From: WTFY01 sp965220875
Lineage (GTDB): Bacteria; Pseudomonadota; Gammaproteobacteria; UBA4575
NCBI GenBank assembly: GCA_965220875.1
Contig: OZ244849.1
Coordinates: 1,612,001-1,676,000, forward strand
Direction: 5' to 3'
DNA length: 64,000 nt
Shown here: positions 9,380 through 18,888 of the stretch, piece by piece
How positions within the stretch are numbered: position 1 is the stretch's first letter
Layout: the number at the start of each line of letters is the position of its first letter
Made by a program: the position numbers and the translations under genes
The notes under the pieces: model-generated
What the model saw: the letters and a program-made list of their open reading frames with translations, nothing else
Databases searched by the model: none
What the model was told of the DNA's origin: nothing

Positions 9380-9613
9380 ATGAGTAACATTGAAGAAAGG
9401 GTTCGGAAGATTATCGTTGAGCAGCTGGGCGTGAGCGAGGACGAAGTCTCGGATGACGCATCATTCGTGGATGATTTGGGTGCAGACTCTTTGGATACTG
9501 TTGAGCTGGTAATGGCTTTGGAAGAGGAATTTGAATGCGAGATTCCCGATGAGGAGGCTGAGAAAATCACTACAGTCAAGCAGGCGATAGACTACGTAAA
9601 CTCACATCAATAG
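9380..9613 (+). CDS. acpP: Acyl carrier protein
   Basis: Acyl carrier protein carries growing acyl chains on a 4'-phosphopantetheine arm. The 77-residue product is highly acidic and has the attachment motif LGADSLDTVELV with Ser37. A clear AAGAGG ribosome site precedes the ATG. The 200-base spacer after fabG contains a strongly AT-rich tract (about 9185-9245) with several TATAAT-like hexamers. This suggests that acpP, a very abundant protein, has its own promoter as well as read-through from fabDG. Confidence 0.98.
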   Translation: MSNIEERVRKIIVEQLGVSEDEVSDDASFVDDLGADSLDTVELVMALEEEFECEIPDEEAEKITTVKQAIDYVNSHQ

Positions 9614-9683
9614 AGCGTGTGCAGGGCGCAAGAAAGCATGCTAGGCCGTCTCGTTCCGGTTTCTGCTTGTAGATAGCGAAGAT

Positions 9684-10928
9684 ATGGTATCCCGGCGACG
9701 CGTTGTAGTAACAGGTTTGGGAATTGTATCTCCGGTCGGGTCCGCGACCGATCGGGCATGGGCGAACATCACTGCAGGCAAGAGCGGAATTTCCAGGATT
9801 GACTGTTTTGATGCGAGTGCGTTTTCTGTTCAGATCGCAGGTCAAACCAGGGATTTCAATGCTGATGACTATCTGTCGAAGAAAGATCAGCGCAAGATGG
9901 ACCCCTTCATACATTACGGAATCGGAGCTGCTGTACAGGCCATCGAGGATTCCGGCTTTGATGTCACTGAAGAGAAGGCCGAACGCATAGGGGTAGCGAT
10001 TGGCAGTGGCATAGGCGGTTTGCCCGGTATCGAGAAAAGCAACGAAGCTTACCTGAAATCCGGGCCCAAGAGGGTCTCGCCATTCTTCGTGCCCAGCAAT
10101 ATCATCAATATGGTTTCGGGCAACCTGTCCATCATGCGCGGTTTTCGTGGACCGAACGTGTCCATTGTCTCGGCATGTTCGACGGGCACCCACAATATCG
10201 GCGATGCGGCAAGGATGATTGCATTTGGTGATGCCGACATCATGGTCGCCGGCGGGGCCGAAATGGCCACGTGTCCACTGGGAATTGGTGGATTCGCCGC
10301 AGCAAGGGCGTTGTGCTCGTCTCACAATGACGATCCGGAAGCGGCCAGCCGCCCGTTCGATCTTGACAGGGACGGATTTGTACTGGGAGACGGGGCGGGA
10401 GTCCTGGTGCTTGAGGAATATGAACTTGCCAGGGCGCGGTCTGCGAGAATTTACTGTGAGCTGGTCGGGTATGGCATGAATAGCGATGCTTACCACATGA
10501 CATCCCCTGCCAAGGGTGGAATTGGCGCATCGAGGTGCATGCTGAATGCCTTGAACGATGCCAGACTGGAGGTTACCTCCGTAGATTACGTCAATGCCCA
10601 TGGCACTTCCACGCCGGCAGGTGACCTGGCCGAAACCGATGCGATCAAGTGCACCTTTGGCGATCACTCGAAGCAACTGGCAGTCAGCTCGACCAAATCA
10701 ATGACCGGCCACCTGCTGGGTGCAGCAGGCGGTGTTGAGGCCCTCTTTACCGTTCTCGCCGTGTACCATGGAATCCTGCCGCCTACCATCAATTATGACA
10801 CCCCTGACCCCGGATGCGATCTTGACTATGTACCCAACGAGGCGCGCGTGCAGCCGATCAACGTAGCCATTTCTAATTCATTTGGCTTCGGAGGAACGAA
10901 TGCAACCGTTGTGTTTCAAAAAGTCTGA
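9684..10928 (+). CDS. fabF: 3-oxoacyl-ACP synthase II FabF
   Basis: FabF condenses malonyl-ACP with acyl-ACP and is needed for elongation of unsaturated chains. The 414-residue product has the thiolase-fold triad: Cys165 in SACSTGTHNIGDA, His in NAHGTSTPAGDL, and the second His in STKSMTGHLLGAAGG. The C-terminus ends in the glycine-rich SFGFGGTNA motif. Length and order match E. coli FabF. It follows acpP by 70 bases, the normal acpP-fabF arrangement. Confidence 0.97.
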   Translation: MVSRRRVVVTGLGIVSPVGSATDRAWANITAGKSGISRIDCFDASAFSVQIAGQTRDFNADDYLSKKDQRKMDPFIHYGIGAAVQAIEDSGFDVTEEKAERIGVAIGSGIGGLPGIEKSNEAYLKSGPKRVSPFFVPSNIINMVSGNLSIMRGFRGPNVSIVSACSTGTHNIGDAARMIAFGDADIMVAGGAEMATCPLGIGGFAAARALCSSHNDDPEAASRPFDLDRDGFVLGDGAGVLVLEEYELARARSARIYCELVGYGMNSDAYHMTSPAKGGIGASRCMLNALNDARLEVTSVDYVNAHGTSTPAGDLAETDAIKCTFGDHSKQLAVSSTKSMTGHLLGAAGGVEALFTVLAVYHGILPPTINYDTPDPGCDLDYVPNEARVQPINVAISNSFGFGGTNATVVFQKV

Positions 10929-10987
10929 TGGTGGCAATATTCCCAGCAGCAAGCCGTACACCGCCGCCTATTGAATGACCCGGTACA

Positions 10988-11812
10988 ATGTGTCCTGACA
11001 TGCAGACACCTGCTATCCTGGTCAACGGGCAGGCCAATGAGCTTGTTTCAAGTCTGGACCGGGGCCTGCTGTTTGGTGACGGGTTATTTGAAACGATCGC
11101 GGTCAGGAACGGCACCCCTGCATTCTGGGATGATCATATCCATCGCCTGCAACAAGGGTGCAAGGTACTTCGTTTGGCATGCCCTGACTGCAGTCTCCTG
11201 CGCACAGAAGTCAACGGGCTTGTGGATGCTGAAGAACAGTGTGTGATCAAGATCATCGTTACGCGCGGTGTGGGTGGAAGAGGGTATGGCTTTGGCGAGC
11301 AGTCACCGACCCGAATCATCCAGAAGTTTCCCTGGCCGGACCATCCGCGTGAATACACTGATGCGGGCATCAACCTCACGCTGTGTCGCTTTCGCCTGTC
11401 GCAGCAGTCCAGACTGGCCCAGATCAAGCACCTGAATCGTCTCGAGCAGGTGCTTGCCCGAGACGAATGGAAGCATGAGTACCAGGAGGGATTGGTCTGT
11501 GACACCCAGGGAAATGTCATCGAAGCCACTTCCAGCAATGTATTCTTTGAAGTGGATGGACAATTGATCACTCCTGACCTTGCCAATTGTGGCGTTGCAG
11601 GTATATTGCGCCGGCAGGTGATAGACTACTGCAGTCACCACGGCATTCCCCTTGTAATCAGGAATTTCGGCCTGAATGACATGGTCCGAGTCGAGGCGAT
11701 GTTTGTTTGTAACAGCATCGCGGGCATCTGGCCTGTGAAACGGTTCAATGCAATGCAAGTTACCCGGTCCGTCATTACCGAAAGACTGATGTCTGTCTTC
11801 AACTACTCGTGA
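10988..11812 (+). CDS. pabC: Aminodeoxychorismate lyase PabC
   Basis: PabC is a PLP enzyme that splits 4-amino-4-deoxychorismate into 4-aminobenzoate and pyruvate for folate synthesis. The product is a class IV aminotransferase-fold protein of 274 residues, with RGLLFGDGLFETIAVRNG near the N-terminus and the PLP lysine in KHLNRLEQVLA. A second in-frame ATG four codons in (11000) is an equally good start. The fabF-pabC-mltG-tmk-holB order is the usual gammaproteobacterial one, which supports PabC over other class IV aminotransferases. Confidence 0.92.
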   Translation: MCPDMQTPAILVNGQANELVSSLDRGLLFGDGLFETIAVRNGTPAFWDDHIHRLQQGCKVLRLACPDCSLLRTEVNGLVDAEEQCVIKIIVTRGVGGRGYGFGEQSPTRIIQKFPWPDHPREYTDAGINLTLCRFRLSQQSRLAQIKHLNRLEQVLARDEWKHEYQEGLVCDTQGNVIEATSSNVFFEVDGQLITPDLANCGVAGILRRQVIDYCSHHGIPLVIRNFGLNDMVRVEAMFVCNSIAGIWPVKRFNAMQVTRSVITERLMSVFNYS

Positions 11813-12867
11813 CAAGTTCCATGCGTCGTATCAGTTTATCCGTGGGCATCGTGTTAATGGTCCTCATCGTCTTAACGGTGTACCTGAAAGATTATGCAGA
11901 CCGGCCACTCTCCGGGGAGTTGAGGGACGTGCACCTGGAGATTGCTCCCGGAATGAGCTTTAAGGGTGTGACAGGCGAGCTGATTGAACAGGGCATGATC
12001 GATGAAGCGTGGACCTGGAGGATATTTGCCAGCCTGAAAGGAGTCACCCACGACATCAAGGCAGGTGAATATTTGCTTCCTGCCACCCTGACTCCCCGGC
12101 AGCTTCTCGGAAAACTGGTTCAGGGAGATACCATACGGTATTCCATCACGATCATCGAAGGCTCAACCTTCAGGCAACTGTGGGATGCAGTCAAGAACCA
12201 TGACAGGATAACCCAGACGCTGGACTCACCCGTCGAGCTGCAAGAAAAACTTGGATTGAGTGAACCCAACCCTGAAGGATGGTTTTATCCGGACACCTAT
12301 CACTTTTCAAGCGGGACCACTGACCTGCAGTTTTTCCAGCGCATGCACAGGTACATGCACAAGGTGCTTGATGAAGAATGGACGAACAGGAAAGAGGGAC
12401 TTCCGGTTGTCACGGCCAAGGAAGCTCTCGTACTGGCCTCCGTCATTGAAAAGGAAACCAGTGTAGACCGGGAACGCAACCTGATTGCTGCGGTATTTTC
12501 CAACCGCTTGAAACGCGGCATGCGTTTGCAGGCTGACCCTACGGTAATTTACGGCCTGGGCGAGTCATTTGATGGAAACATAAGCCGCAGGGACCTTAAA
12601 GCAGATACGCCCTATAATACATACATCCGCAAGGGACTCCCTCCCACCCCGATTGCCTTGCCCGGTCGTGCTTCCATTGCTGCTGCATTGAACCCGGCAA
12701 ACAGTGCGATGATCTATTTTGTGTCCAAGCGAGACGGCACCCATCATTTTTCCTCCACCTACAAGGAACACCGTGCTGCGGTGATCAAGTACCAGCTCCG
12801 GGGCTGCAAGCAGTGCTATGGAGGGGGCAGCGGGGGCGATAAAGGCGGTCTGAACCGTGACTCCTGA
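11809..12867 (+). CDS. mltG: Endolytic murein transglycosylase MltG
   Basis: MltG cleaves nascent glycan strands at the inner membrane and is thought to set strand length. The product is up to 352 residues with one N-terminal membrane segment (about residues 8-26), a LysM-like region, and the YceG catalytic domain with Glu in LASVIEKETSV. The family block LPPTPIALPGRASIAAALNP is near the C-terminus. The GTG at 11809 overlaps the pabC stop as GTGA; the ATG at 11821 is an alternative. Neither has a clear ribosome site, so coupling to pabC is likely. The last codons overlap the start of tmk. Confidence 0.94.
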   Translation: MTSSMRRISLSVGIVLMVLIVLTVYLKDYADRPLSGELRDVHLEIAPGMSFKGVTGELIEQGMIDEAWTWRIFASLKGVTHDIKAGEYLLPATLTPRQLLGKLVQGDTIRYSITIIEGSTFRQLWDAVKNHDRITQTLDSPVELQEKLGLSEPNPEGWFYPDTYHFSSGTTDLQFFQRMHRYMHKVLDEEWTNRKEGLPVVTAKEALVLASVIEKETSVDRERNLIAAVFSNRLKRGMRLQADPTVIYGLGESFDGNISRRDLKADTPYNTYIRKGLPPTPIALPGRASIAAALNPANSAMIYFVSKRDGTHHFSSTYKEHRAAVIKYQLRGCKQCYGGGSGGDKGGLNRDS

Positions 12868-13525
12868 TTCCGGAAAGGAATTGCGGGGGAAATTCATCAC
12901 CTTTGAGGGCGTAGAAGGTACAGGCAAGACTACCCAGATCGAGTTGTTGCAGAAGCACCTGCATTCGCTGGGCATCCAATCGGTGGTTACCCGTGAACCG
13001 GGCGGTACCAGGCTGGGAGAACGGCTTCGTGACTTGCTGCTTGAGGCCGCCGTGGTGCCTGTCAGTTACCGCACAGAACTCCTGTTGATGTTTTCTGCCC
13101 GTGCCCAGCACCTTGAGGAAGTCATCTATCCGGCACTCAAGCTGGGTACCTGGGTATTGAGCGACCGGTTTACCGATGCAAGCTATGCCTACCAGGGAGG
13201 CGGGCGCGGGATTCCTGAGACTTTCATTTACCAGCTGGAATCCCTGGTTCACGGCGGATTCGAGCCGGACCTGACGATGTTGCTCACGTCTGACCTGGAG
13301 ACTGCCATGCAGCGTGTAAGCCAGCGTGGTGACAAGGACCGCTTTGAAAGCGAGTCTGTGGAATTCTTCGAGCGGGTGCAGCGTGTCTACTCAAGGCGGG
13401 CGGAAAATTTTCCGCAGCGCTTTTGCGTGATCGATGCAGAACGGCGCGTGGAAGAGGTTGCAGCGGAAATCCGGCAGTGCATCAAGTCCAGGTTTCAGCC
13501 AAGCGGATCACAAGGGGCATCATGA
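12857..13525 (+). CDS. tmk: Thymidylate kinase
   Basis: This enzyme phosphorylates dTMP to dTDP. The 222-residue product has the P-loop FEGVEGTGKTTQ, the TREPGGTRLGERLRDLLL motif and the LSDRFTDASYAYQGGGRGI segment that carries the base-binding and lid residues. I give the GTG at 12857, which overlaps the mltG end; a TTG eight codons later (12881), just behind GGAAAGGAA, would give a start closer to the family consensus. It overlaps holB by four bases. Confidence 0.95.
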   Translation: MTPDSGKELRGKFITFEGVEGTGKTTQIELLQKHLHSLGIQSVVTREPGGTRLGERLRDLLLEAAVVPVSYRTELLLMFSARAQHLEEVIYPALKLGTWVLSDRFTDASYAYQGGGRGIPETFIYQLESLVHGGFEPDLTMLLTSDLETAMQRVSQRGDKDRFESESVEFFERVQRVYSRRAENFPQRFCVIDAERRVEEVAAEIRQCIKSRFQPSGSQGAS

Positions 13526-14514
13526 TCTATCCCTGGCAGGAAGAAACCTGGCAACGGCTTGTTCAGTATCTTGAGAACGGGCGACTGGCACATGCCATAC
13601 TCGTAACGGGTCCGTCAGCGATCGGCAAGATGGAATTCTGTCTGAGCTATATCCAGCGCATGTACTGTTCGGCACCCAGGGAAAATCAGCAGCCATGCGG
13701 GGTTTGTGAGAACTGCCGCTTGATCAAGGCGGGCACGCATCCTGACGTGCGCCTGGTTGAAACCGCAGAGATTTCCGGGAAGGTTGAGCCAATCAAGGTA
13801 GATGAAATTCGAAAAATCAGCCAGTTTATTTCACTGAGCTGCCGTCAGGGAGCATACAAGTCTGTCTGCATCAACAAGGCTGACAGAATGAACATCAATG
13901 CAGCCAACGCCCTGCTCAAGACACTGGAAGAACCCCCCCCGGGTTCCGTGCTGTTCCTTGTCAGCGACCGTGCTGACAGGCTGCCGGCGACAGTCAGGAG
14001 CCGCTGCCAGACTTGGAAGTGTCCTGTACCTGACGCCAGGCAGGCACTTGCGTGGCTGCAGAGTATGGCGGATAGCCCCGCGTGGAAGAGCCTGCTGGGC
14101 GCCGCTGGAGGAAAACCGCTGCTGGCCTGGGAAATGCATGACAGTGGCCTGGACAAGGTACGTGCAGAAGTTTTCCGGCACTGGGTCGGGCTGTTACACG
14201 ACAAGAAATCTGTAACTGAAACTTCAGCGAAAATTCAAAATGAAAGTATCGAAAGAGTAAATTCCTGGCTGCAGGCCTGGTGTGCTGATCTGATTCGTTG
14301 CCATTTCGACAAGAATTCCGACACCATTGAAAATGAAGATTTTCTTGAAGAGCTGAGCCGGCTATCGGAAAGGACGGACTTGCACTCGTTGCTGAATTGC
14401 ATGGACAGGCTTGCAGCGCATCGGCGCATTGCTGAAACCACGCTCAACCGGCGCCTGCAAATTGAGGATCTGCTGCTTTACTTCAAGCAGTCACTTAAAT
14501 GCGAGATTCGCTGA
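13522..14514 (+). CDS. holB: DNA polymerase III subunit delta'
   Basis: Delta' is part of the clamp loader that places the beta clamp on primed DNA. With the ATG at 13522, preceded by AAGGGG and overlapping the tmk stop as ATGA, the product is 330 residues. It has a degenerate P-loop (TGPSAIGKM), a four-Cys zinc module (PCGVCENC plus an upstream Cys), the TLEEPPPGSVLFLVSDRADRLPATV core, and the SRC motif in VRSRCQTW. The degenerate P-loop fits delta', which does not hydrolyse ATP. It ends the fabD-to-holB operon; the pilZ and tatD genes that often follow are not present. Confidence 0.92.
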   Translation: MIYPWQEETWQRLVQYLENGRLAHAILVTGPSAIGKMEFCLSYIQRMYCSAPRENQQPCGVCENCRLIKAGTHPDVRLVETAEISGKVEPIKVDEIRKISQFISLSCRQGAYKSVCINKADRMNINAANALLKTLEEPPPGSVLFLVSDRADRLPATVRSRCQTWKCPVPDARQALAWLQSMADSPAWKSLLGAAGGKPLLAWEMHDSGLDKVRAEVFRHWVGLLHDKKSVTETSAKIQNESIERVNSWLQAWCADLIRCHFDKNSDTIENEDFLEELSRLSERTDLHSLLNCMDRLAAHRRIAETTLNRRLQIEDLLLYFKQSLKCEIR

Positions 14515-14635
14515 GGTGGAAACCCGTATGCCAGGCATGAGAACACGTATCCGCTTTCCAGGGACACACTGAGCGGAACGGGAAACAGGCACTCAGGCAA
14601 CCTAGAATTTTATGATGTTCAATACGGTTCTTTTA

Positions 14636-14641
14636 TATAAT
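14636..14641 (+). promoter_or_regulatory. Candidate -10 box for sucABlpd operon
   Basis: A perfect TATAAT lies 33 bases upstream of the sucA start, in the 159-base spacer after holB, within an AT-rich stretch. I found no good -35 hexamer at 16-18 bases, so this is a -10-only candidate. An activator-dependent promoter would fit a TCA-cycle operon, but that is inference. Confidence 0.4.
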
Positions 14642-14673
14642 GTACGAAAGGCATACAGACTGAACCCGGGCAA

Positions 14674-17568
14674 ATGAAAAAAGGCAAGACATCGTCAGCG
14701 GATGGAGCACTGATCAACAGCGAAAGCGTATCGTACGTCGAGTCCCTTCAAGCTGAGAATCAGGCCGGACCCGGGGCAGATTCCTCCCTCAGGCAACAGG
14801 TTCACAAGCCCGCCCGCGCACAATCCGATGCGTCTGGCAAGCCTGGGACTGCACACGACACCGGGTTCCCGCCCTTTAGCGAATCACCCGCACTGGACGA
14901 TCAGGAACAGGTGGATGCATTGCGCCTGGTCGATGCCGTGGAGCGCATGACCGAACAAAGGGACAGGCTGAACAGGAAGCAGGTGAGCGTGATCAGGCTT
15001 GTGAGTGCCTACCGGTATCTCGGTCACAGGCAGGCGGACATCGACCCCTTGAATGCCACGGTTCGTCCTGAAATTCGAGAGCTTAACCCTGAGTTCCACG
15101 GCCTGAAGCGTGCCGATATGGACACGGCATTCGAAACAGGCGGGATTGCCGGGGTCAAGCATGCCACGCTCAGGGAAATCATCAGCATGCTGTCCGTAAC
15201 GTATTGCGGCACGATAGGCTCCGAGTTTAAGCACATTACTTCCTTGGAGCAGAAAGAGTGGATACAACAGCGGCTGGAACAGTTTTACTTTTCTCCCGAT
15301 CTTTCCGACAAGCGGAAAAGAAGAATCCTTGAGATTTTGATTGCGGCAAAATCGCTGGAGGTATATTTACACAAGAAGTATGTCGGCCAGAAACGTTTCT
15401 CGCTGGAAGGCGGACTGAGCCTGATTCCAATCCTGGATGAAGTAATCAAGCGGTCTGGCCGTCACCATGTCAAGGAAGTGATACTGGGCATGGCGCACCG
15501 GGGCCGGATCAATGTGCTCGTGAACATACTCGGGAAAAGTCCCGAGGAACTGTTTCAGGAATTCGAGGATAAGCTAGACCCGGCCGTCGGTTCCGGAGAC
15601 GTGAAGTACCACAAGGGGTTTTCTTCAAATCTGGCAACTCCTGACGGGCCCGTGCACACGGTGCTGGCATTCAACCCATCGCATCTGGAAGCCATTAATC
15701 CCGTGGTGGCTGGATCGGTGCGTGCCCGGCAGGAACGGCGAAATGATCACAAGCGCTGCGAAGTGATACCCGTGCTGGTCCATGGCGATGCCTCAATAGC
15801 CGGACAGGGTGTCGTGATGGAAACCCTGAACTTGTCCAAGACACGCGGCTACACCACTGGGGGTACGGTACATGTGGTCGTGAATAACCAGATCGGGTTC
15901 ACCACCAGCGACCCGCTTGATTCAAGGTCCACGCTGTATTGCACAGACGTTGCAAAAGTGATTCAGGCGCCCATATTCCATGTGAACGGGGATGATCCGG
16001 AAGCTGCAGTCTTTGCAGCCAAGCTCGCGATAGACTTCCGTATGGAATTCAACAGTGACGTGGTGATCGACATGGTCTGTTACCGGCAGCACGGACACAA
16101 CGAGGCAGACGAGCCCTCTGTGACCCAGCCACTCATGTACCGCAGTATTCGGAATCAAAAGGGGGTTACCAAATCCTATGCGGACGAGCTGGTGCAAAAC
16201 GGCACAATCTCCCCTTCCAGGGTAAAGGCTTTGGAAACGAAGTACCTGAACAAGCTCCAGAAAGGCGAGCGGGTGTGCGGGCCGATTGCTGATGACATAG
16301 ACCGGAAGCACTCTATCAGTTACAAACCTTATATTGGTACGAGCTGGCAGGAAAATTCCGAGACGGGCATCAGTGAAGAGCGGATCAGGGACCTTGCCAA
16401 AAGATTTACAGCCGTACCAGAAGGTCTTGCCCTGCATAGAATCGTGCAGAAGATTATCCGGTCAAGACTGCAGATGGCAGAGGGAGAGTTACCTGCGGAC
16501 TGGGGGTTTGGAGAAACCCTGGCCTATGCATCGCTCCTGGAGGACGGTTACGGGGTACGCCTTTCAGGACAAGACTCGGTGCGCGGCACTTTCTTTCACC
16601 GGCATGCGGGCTTTGTCGACCAGGTGACGGGGCAGGTCTACATCCCCCTGCAGCATATTGCGGAACATCAGCCGAAGTTCCTGCCCATCAATTCCCTGCT
16701 TTCAGAAGAGGCCGTACTGGGTTATGAGGTTGGCTACAGCACGGCCGAACCCGAGACCCTGGTGATCTGGGAAGCCCAGTTCGGTGATTTTGCCAATAAT
16801 GCGCAGGTGTACGTTGACCAGTTTCTGAGTTCATCCGAGGCAAAGTGGCAGCGGTACTGCAGTCTGGTCATGCTGCTTCCGCACGGGTATGACGGGCAGG
16901 GTCCGGAGCATTCTTCTGCACGGCTTGAACGCTATTTGCAGTTATGCGCAGAAGAGAACCTTCAGGTTTGTATGCCGAGTACGCCTGCACAGGTTTTTCA
17001 TCTGCTGCGCAGGCAAATGATCCGGCCTTACCGCAAGCCGCTGATTGTGATGACTCCGAAGAACATACTGCGTGATGTCGACGCAGCCTCCCAACTGCGG
17101 GAGTTTACCGCTGCCGGATTTCAGCCGGTTATTGATGACGTCGATGACCTGGACGTTAAGGATGTCACGAAAATAATCTTTTGTGCCGGAAAGCTGTACT
17201 ATGAATTGCTGCGCGCGCGTCGCGCCCAGAAGGCTGCCAAGACCGCTATTGTCCGTATCGAGCAGCTGTACCCGTTTCCACTCGATGAAATGGAAAAGAT
17301 ATTTCGGAAATACGCCAACGCCCGCGCCATTGTCTGGACGCAGGAGGAGCCCCGGAATCAGGGAGCATGGTATTACATGCAGTCGAGACGTCATCTGACT
17401 GCATGTTTGAGAGAAAACCAGCAGCTACGCTATGCTGGAAGACCTTATTCTGCTTCACCCGCGGCCGGGTCTTTACACGTTCACCGCAGGCAGCAGCTGG
17501 CGTTAGTTGAGGATGCACTGGGTGAAACTGAGGATGTATCGCACAAGCCCACATTACGGGCTGTTTGA
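14674..17568 (+). CDS. sucA: 2-oxoglutarate dehydrogenase E1 component
   Basis: E1 decarboxylates 2-oxoglutarate with thiamine diphosphate and passes the succinyl group to E2. The 964-residue product is near family length. Seen motifs include GMAHRGRINVLVNILGK, HGDASIAGQGVVMETLNLSK and the nearby VVNNQIGFTT block, and the C-terminal transketolase-like half with QEEPRNQGAWYYM. The N-terminal segment, which in relatives carries a YVExLY...WRxxF helix that docks E2, is only partly recognisable (SYVESL near residue 20, no Trp). It is followed by about 60 residues rich in Ser, Gly, Ala and Gln. sucA starts a sucA-sucB-lpdA operon with 34- and 14-base spacers. Confidence 0.97.
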   Translation: MKKGKTSSADGALINSESVSYVESLQAENQAGPGADSSLRQQVHKPARAQSDASGKPGTAHDTGFPPFSESPALDDQEQVDALRLVDAVERMTEQRDRLNRKQVSVIRLVSAYRYLGHRQADIDPLNATVRPEIRELNPEFHGLKRADMDTAFETGGIAGVKHATLREIISMLSVTYCGTIGSEFKHITSLEQKEWIQQRLEQFYFSPDLSDKRKRRILEILIAAKSLEVYLHKKYVGQKRFSLEGGLSLIPILDEVIKRSGRHHVKEVILGMAHRGRINVLVNILGKSPEELFQEFEDKLDPAVGSGDVKYHKGFSSNLATPDGPVHTVLAFNPSHLEAINPVVAGSVRARQERRNDHKRCEVIPVLVHGDASIAGQGVVMETLNLSKTRGYTTGGTVHVVVNNQIGFTTSDPLDSRSTLYCTDVAKVIQAPIFHVNGDDPEAAVFAAKLAIDFRMEFNSDVVIDMVCYRQHGHNEADEPSVTQPLMYRSIRNQKGVTKSYADELVQNGTISPSRVKALETKYLNKLQKGERVCGPIADDIDRKHSISYKPYIGTSWQENSETGISEERIRDLAKRFTAVPEGLALHRIVQKIIRSRLQMAEGELPADWGFGETLAYASLLEDGYGVRLSGQDSVRGTFFHRHAGFVDQVTGQVYIPLQHIAEHQPKFLPINSLLSEEAVLGYEVGYSTAEPETLVIWEAQFGDFANNAQVYVDQFLSSSEAKWQRYCSLVMLLPHGYDGQGPEHSSARLERYLQLCAEENLQVCMPSTPAQVFHLLRRQMIRPYRKPLIVMTPKNILRDVDAASQLREFTAAGFQPVIDDVDDLDVKDVTKIIFCAGKLYYELLRARRAQKAAKTAIVRIEQLYPFPLDEMEKIFRKYANARAIVWTQEEPRNQGAWYYMQSRRHLTACLRENQQLRYAGRPYSASPAAGSLHVHRRQQLALVEDALGETEDVSHKPTLRAV

Positions 17569-17602
17569 GAGAGCCGATTGAGTAGGCATTGGAGGCAATA
17601 GC

Positions 17603-18874
17603 ATGAAAGTGGACATCACGGTGCCTGAACTGGCTGAATCGATCACGGAGGCTGTGATCGGCGAGTGGCTTAAAAAACCGGGTGAATGGATTGAGGACGG
17701 AGAGCAGCTTGTCGATATTGAGACAGACAAGGTCATCCTGGAAGTTACTGCCCCTCAGCGTGGCGAGCTTGCTTCGATCACCAAGCAGACCGGTGAACAG
17801 GTGCAGAGCAATGAAGTCATCGCTGTCATTGATACGAGCAAGAAAGGCAGGAAGACTGCTGCCCCTGGAAAAGAACAGAAAGAAAAGCCTGCTGCACAGA
17901 AAAATCCCGAGCCTGAGCCTGCGGATGCTGGAAGCAAAGTGGTTCCCGATTCACCGACTCCCGCTGAAGAGCCCGTACCATCGAAAACGAGTCCGGCAGT
18001 CAGAAAGCTTGCCGAAGACCACGGCGTCGATGTCCGGTCCATAGAAGGTACCGGGAAGGGCGGGCGAATCACCAAGCAGGATGTTCAGGCACGCATCGAG
18101 AATGACAGGGAAGAAACGGAACCTGCGGCGGACACGCGTGTTCCATCGCCGGAAGAAACGCAAGTCACCGAAACCCGCAGGGATCGAAGAGTCCCGATGA
18201 CCAGCCTGAGAAAGACCATTGCAAGGCGCCTGGTCCAGGCACAGCAGCAAAGTGCGATGCTGACAACCTTTAATGAAGTCAATATGAATAATATCAAAGG
18301 GTTGCGAAATAAATATAAAGAAGAATTTGAGAAAAAGCATGGTGTAAAGCTGGGGTTCATGTCTTTTTTTATCAAGGCAAGCATTGAAGCCCTGAAAGAG
18401 TTTTCCATTGTCAACGCCTCCATCAAAGATGAAGACATCGTATACCACGACAACTTTGACATCGGTGTGGCCGTCAGCACGGAACGGGGGCTGGTCGTGC
18501 CCGTGATTCGGGGCGCCGATCAGCTGCGGTTTGCGGAAATCGAGCGCAGCATTGCCGATTTTGCTTCCAGGGCACGCAGTAGCAAGATCAGTATCGAAGA
18601 GCTTTCCGGCGGGACGTTTACCATCACGAATGGAGGGATATTCGGGTCCATGATGTCCACGCCCATCATCAACCCTCCGCAAAGTGCAATTCTGGGCATG
18701 CACACCATAATGGACCGGCCAATCGTGCAGGATGGCGAAATTCGCATTGCGCCCATGATGTACCTTGCGTTGAGCTACGATCACAGGATCATTGACGGTA
18801 AGGATGCCGTGCAATTCTTGGTGCGAATCAAAGAGACGATTGAAGATCCTGCACGACTCCTGCTCCAGGCATGA
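17603..18874 (+). CDS. sucB: 2-oxoglutarate dehydrogenase E2 (dihydrolipoamide succinyltransferase)
   Basis: E2 is the lipoylated core that transfers succinyl to CoA. The 423-residue product has one lipoyl domain (residues 1-75, lipoyl Lys43 in DIETDKVILEV), a Pro/Ala/Glu-rich linker, the E1/E3-binding domain (SPAVRKLAEDHGVDV, about 133-165), a second linker, and the acyltransferase domain ending in SYDHRIIDGKDAVQFL with the catalytic His. One lipoyl domain and the PELAESI start fit the 2-oxoglutarate rather than the pyruvate complex. It sits between sucA and lpdA. Confidence 0.97.
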   Translation: MKVDITVPELAESITEAVIGEWLKKPGEWIEDGEQLVDIETDKVILEVTAPQRGELASITKQTGEQVQSNEVIAVIDTSKKGRKTAAPGKEQKEKPAAQKNPEPEPADAGSKVVPDSPTPAEEPVPSKTSPAVRKLAEDHGVDVRSIEGTGKGGRITKQDVQARIENDREETEPAADTRVPSPEETQVTETRRDRRVPMTSLRKTIARRLVQAQQQSAMLTTFNEVNMNNIKGLRNKYKEEFEKKHGVKLGFMSFFIKASIEALKEFSIVNASIKDEDIVYHDNFDIGVAVSTERGLVVPVIRGADQLRFAEIERSIADFASRARSSKISIEELSGGTFTITNGGIFGSMMSTPIINPPQSAILGMHTIMDRPIVQDGEIRIAPMMYLALSYDHRIIDGKDAVQFLVRIKETIEDPARLLLQA

Positions 18875-18888
18875 CGTGAGAACAGTAC

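Noticed and set aside
9576..10676. 366-codon minus-strand open frame
   Set aside because: Antisense to fabF, which has its full catalytic triad; the translation resembles no family.
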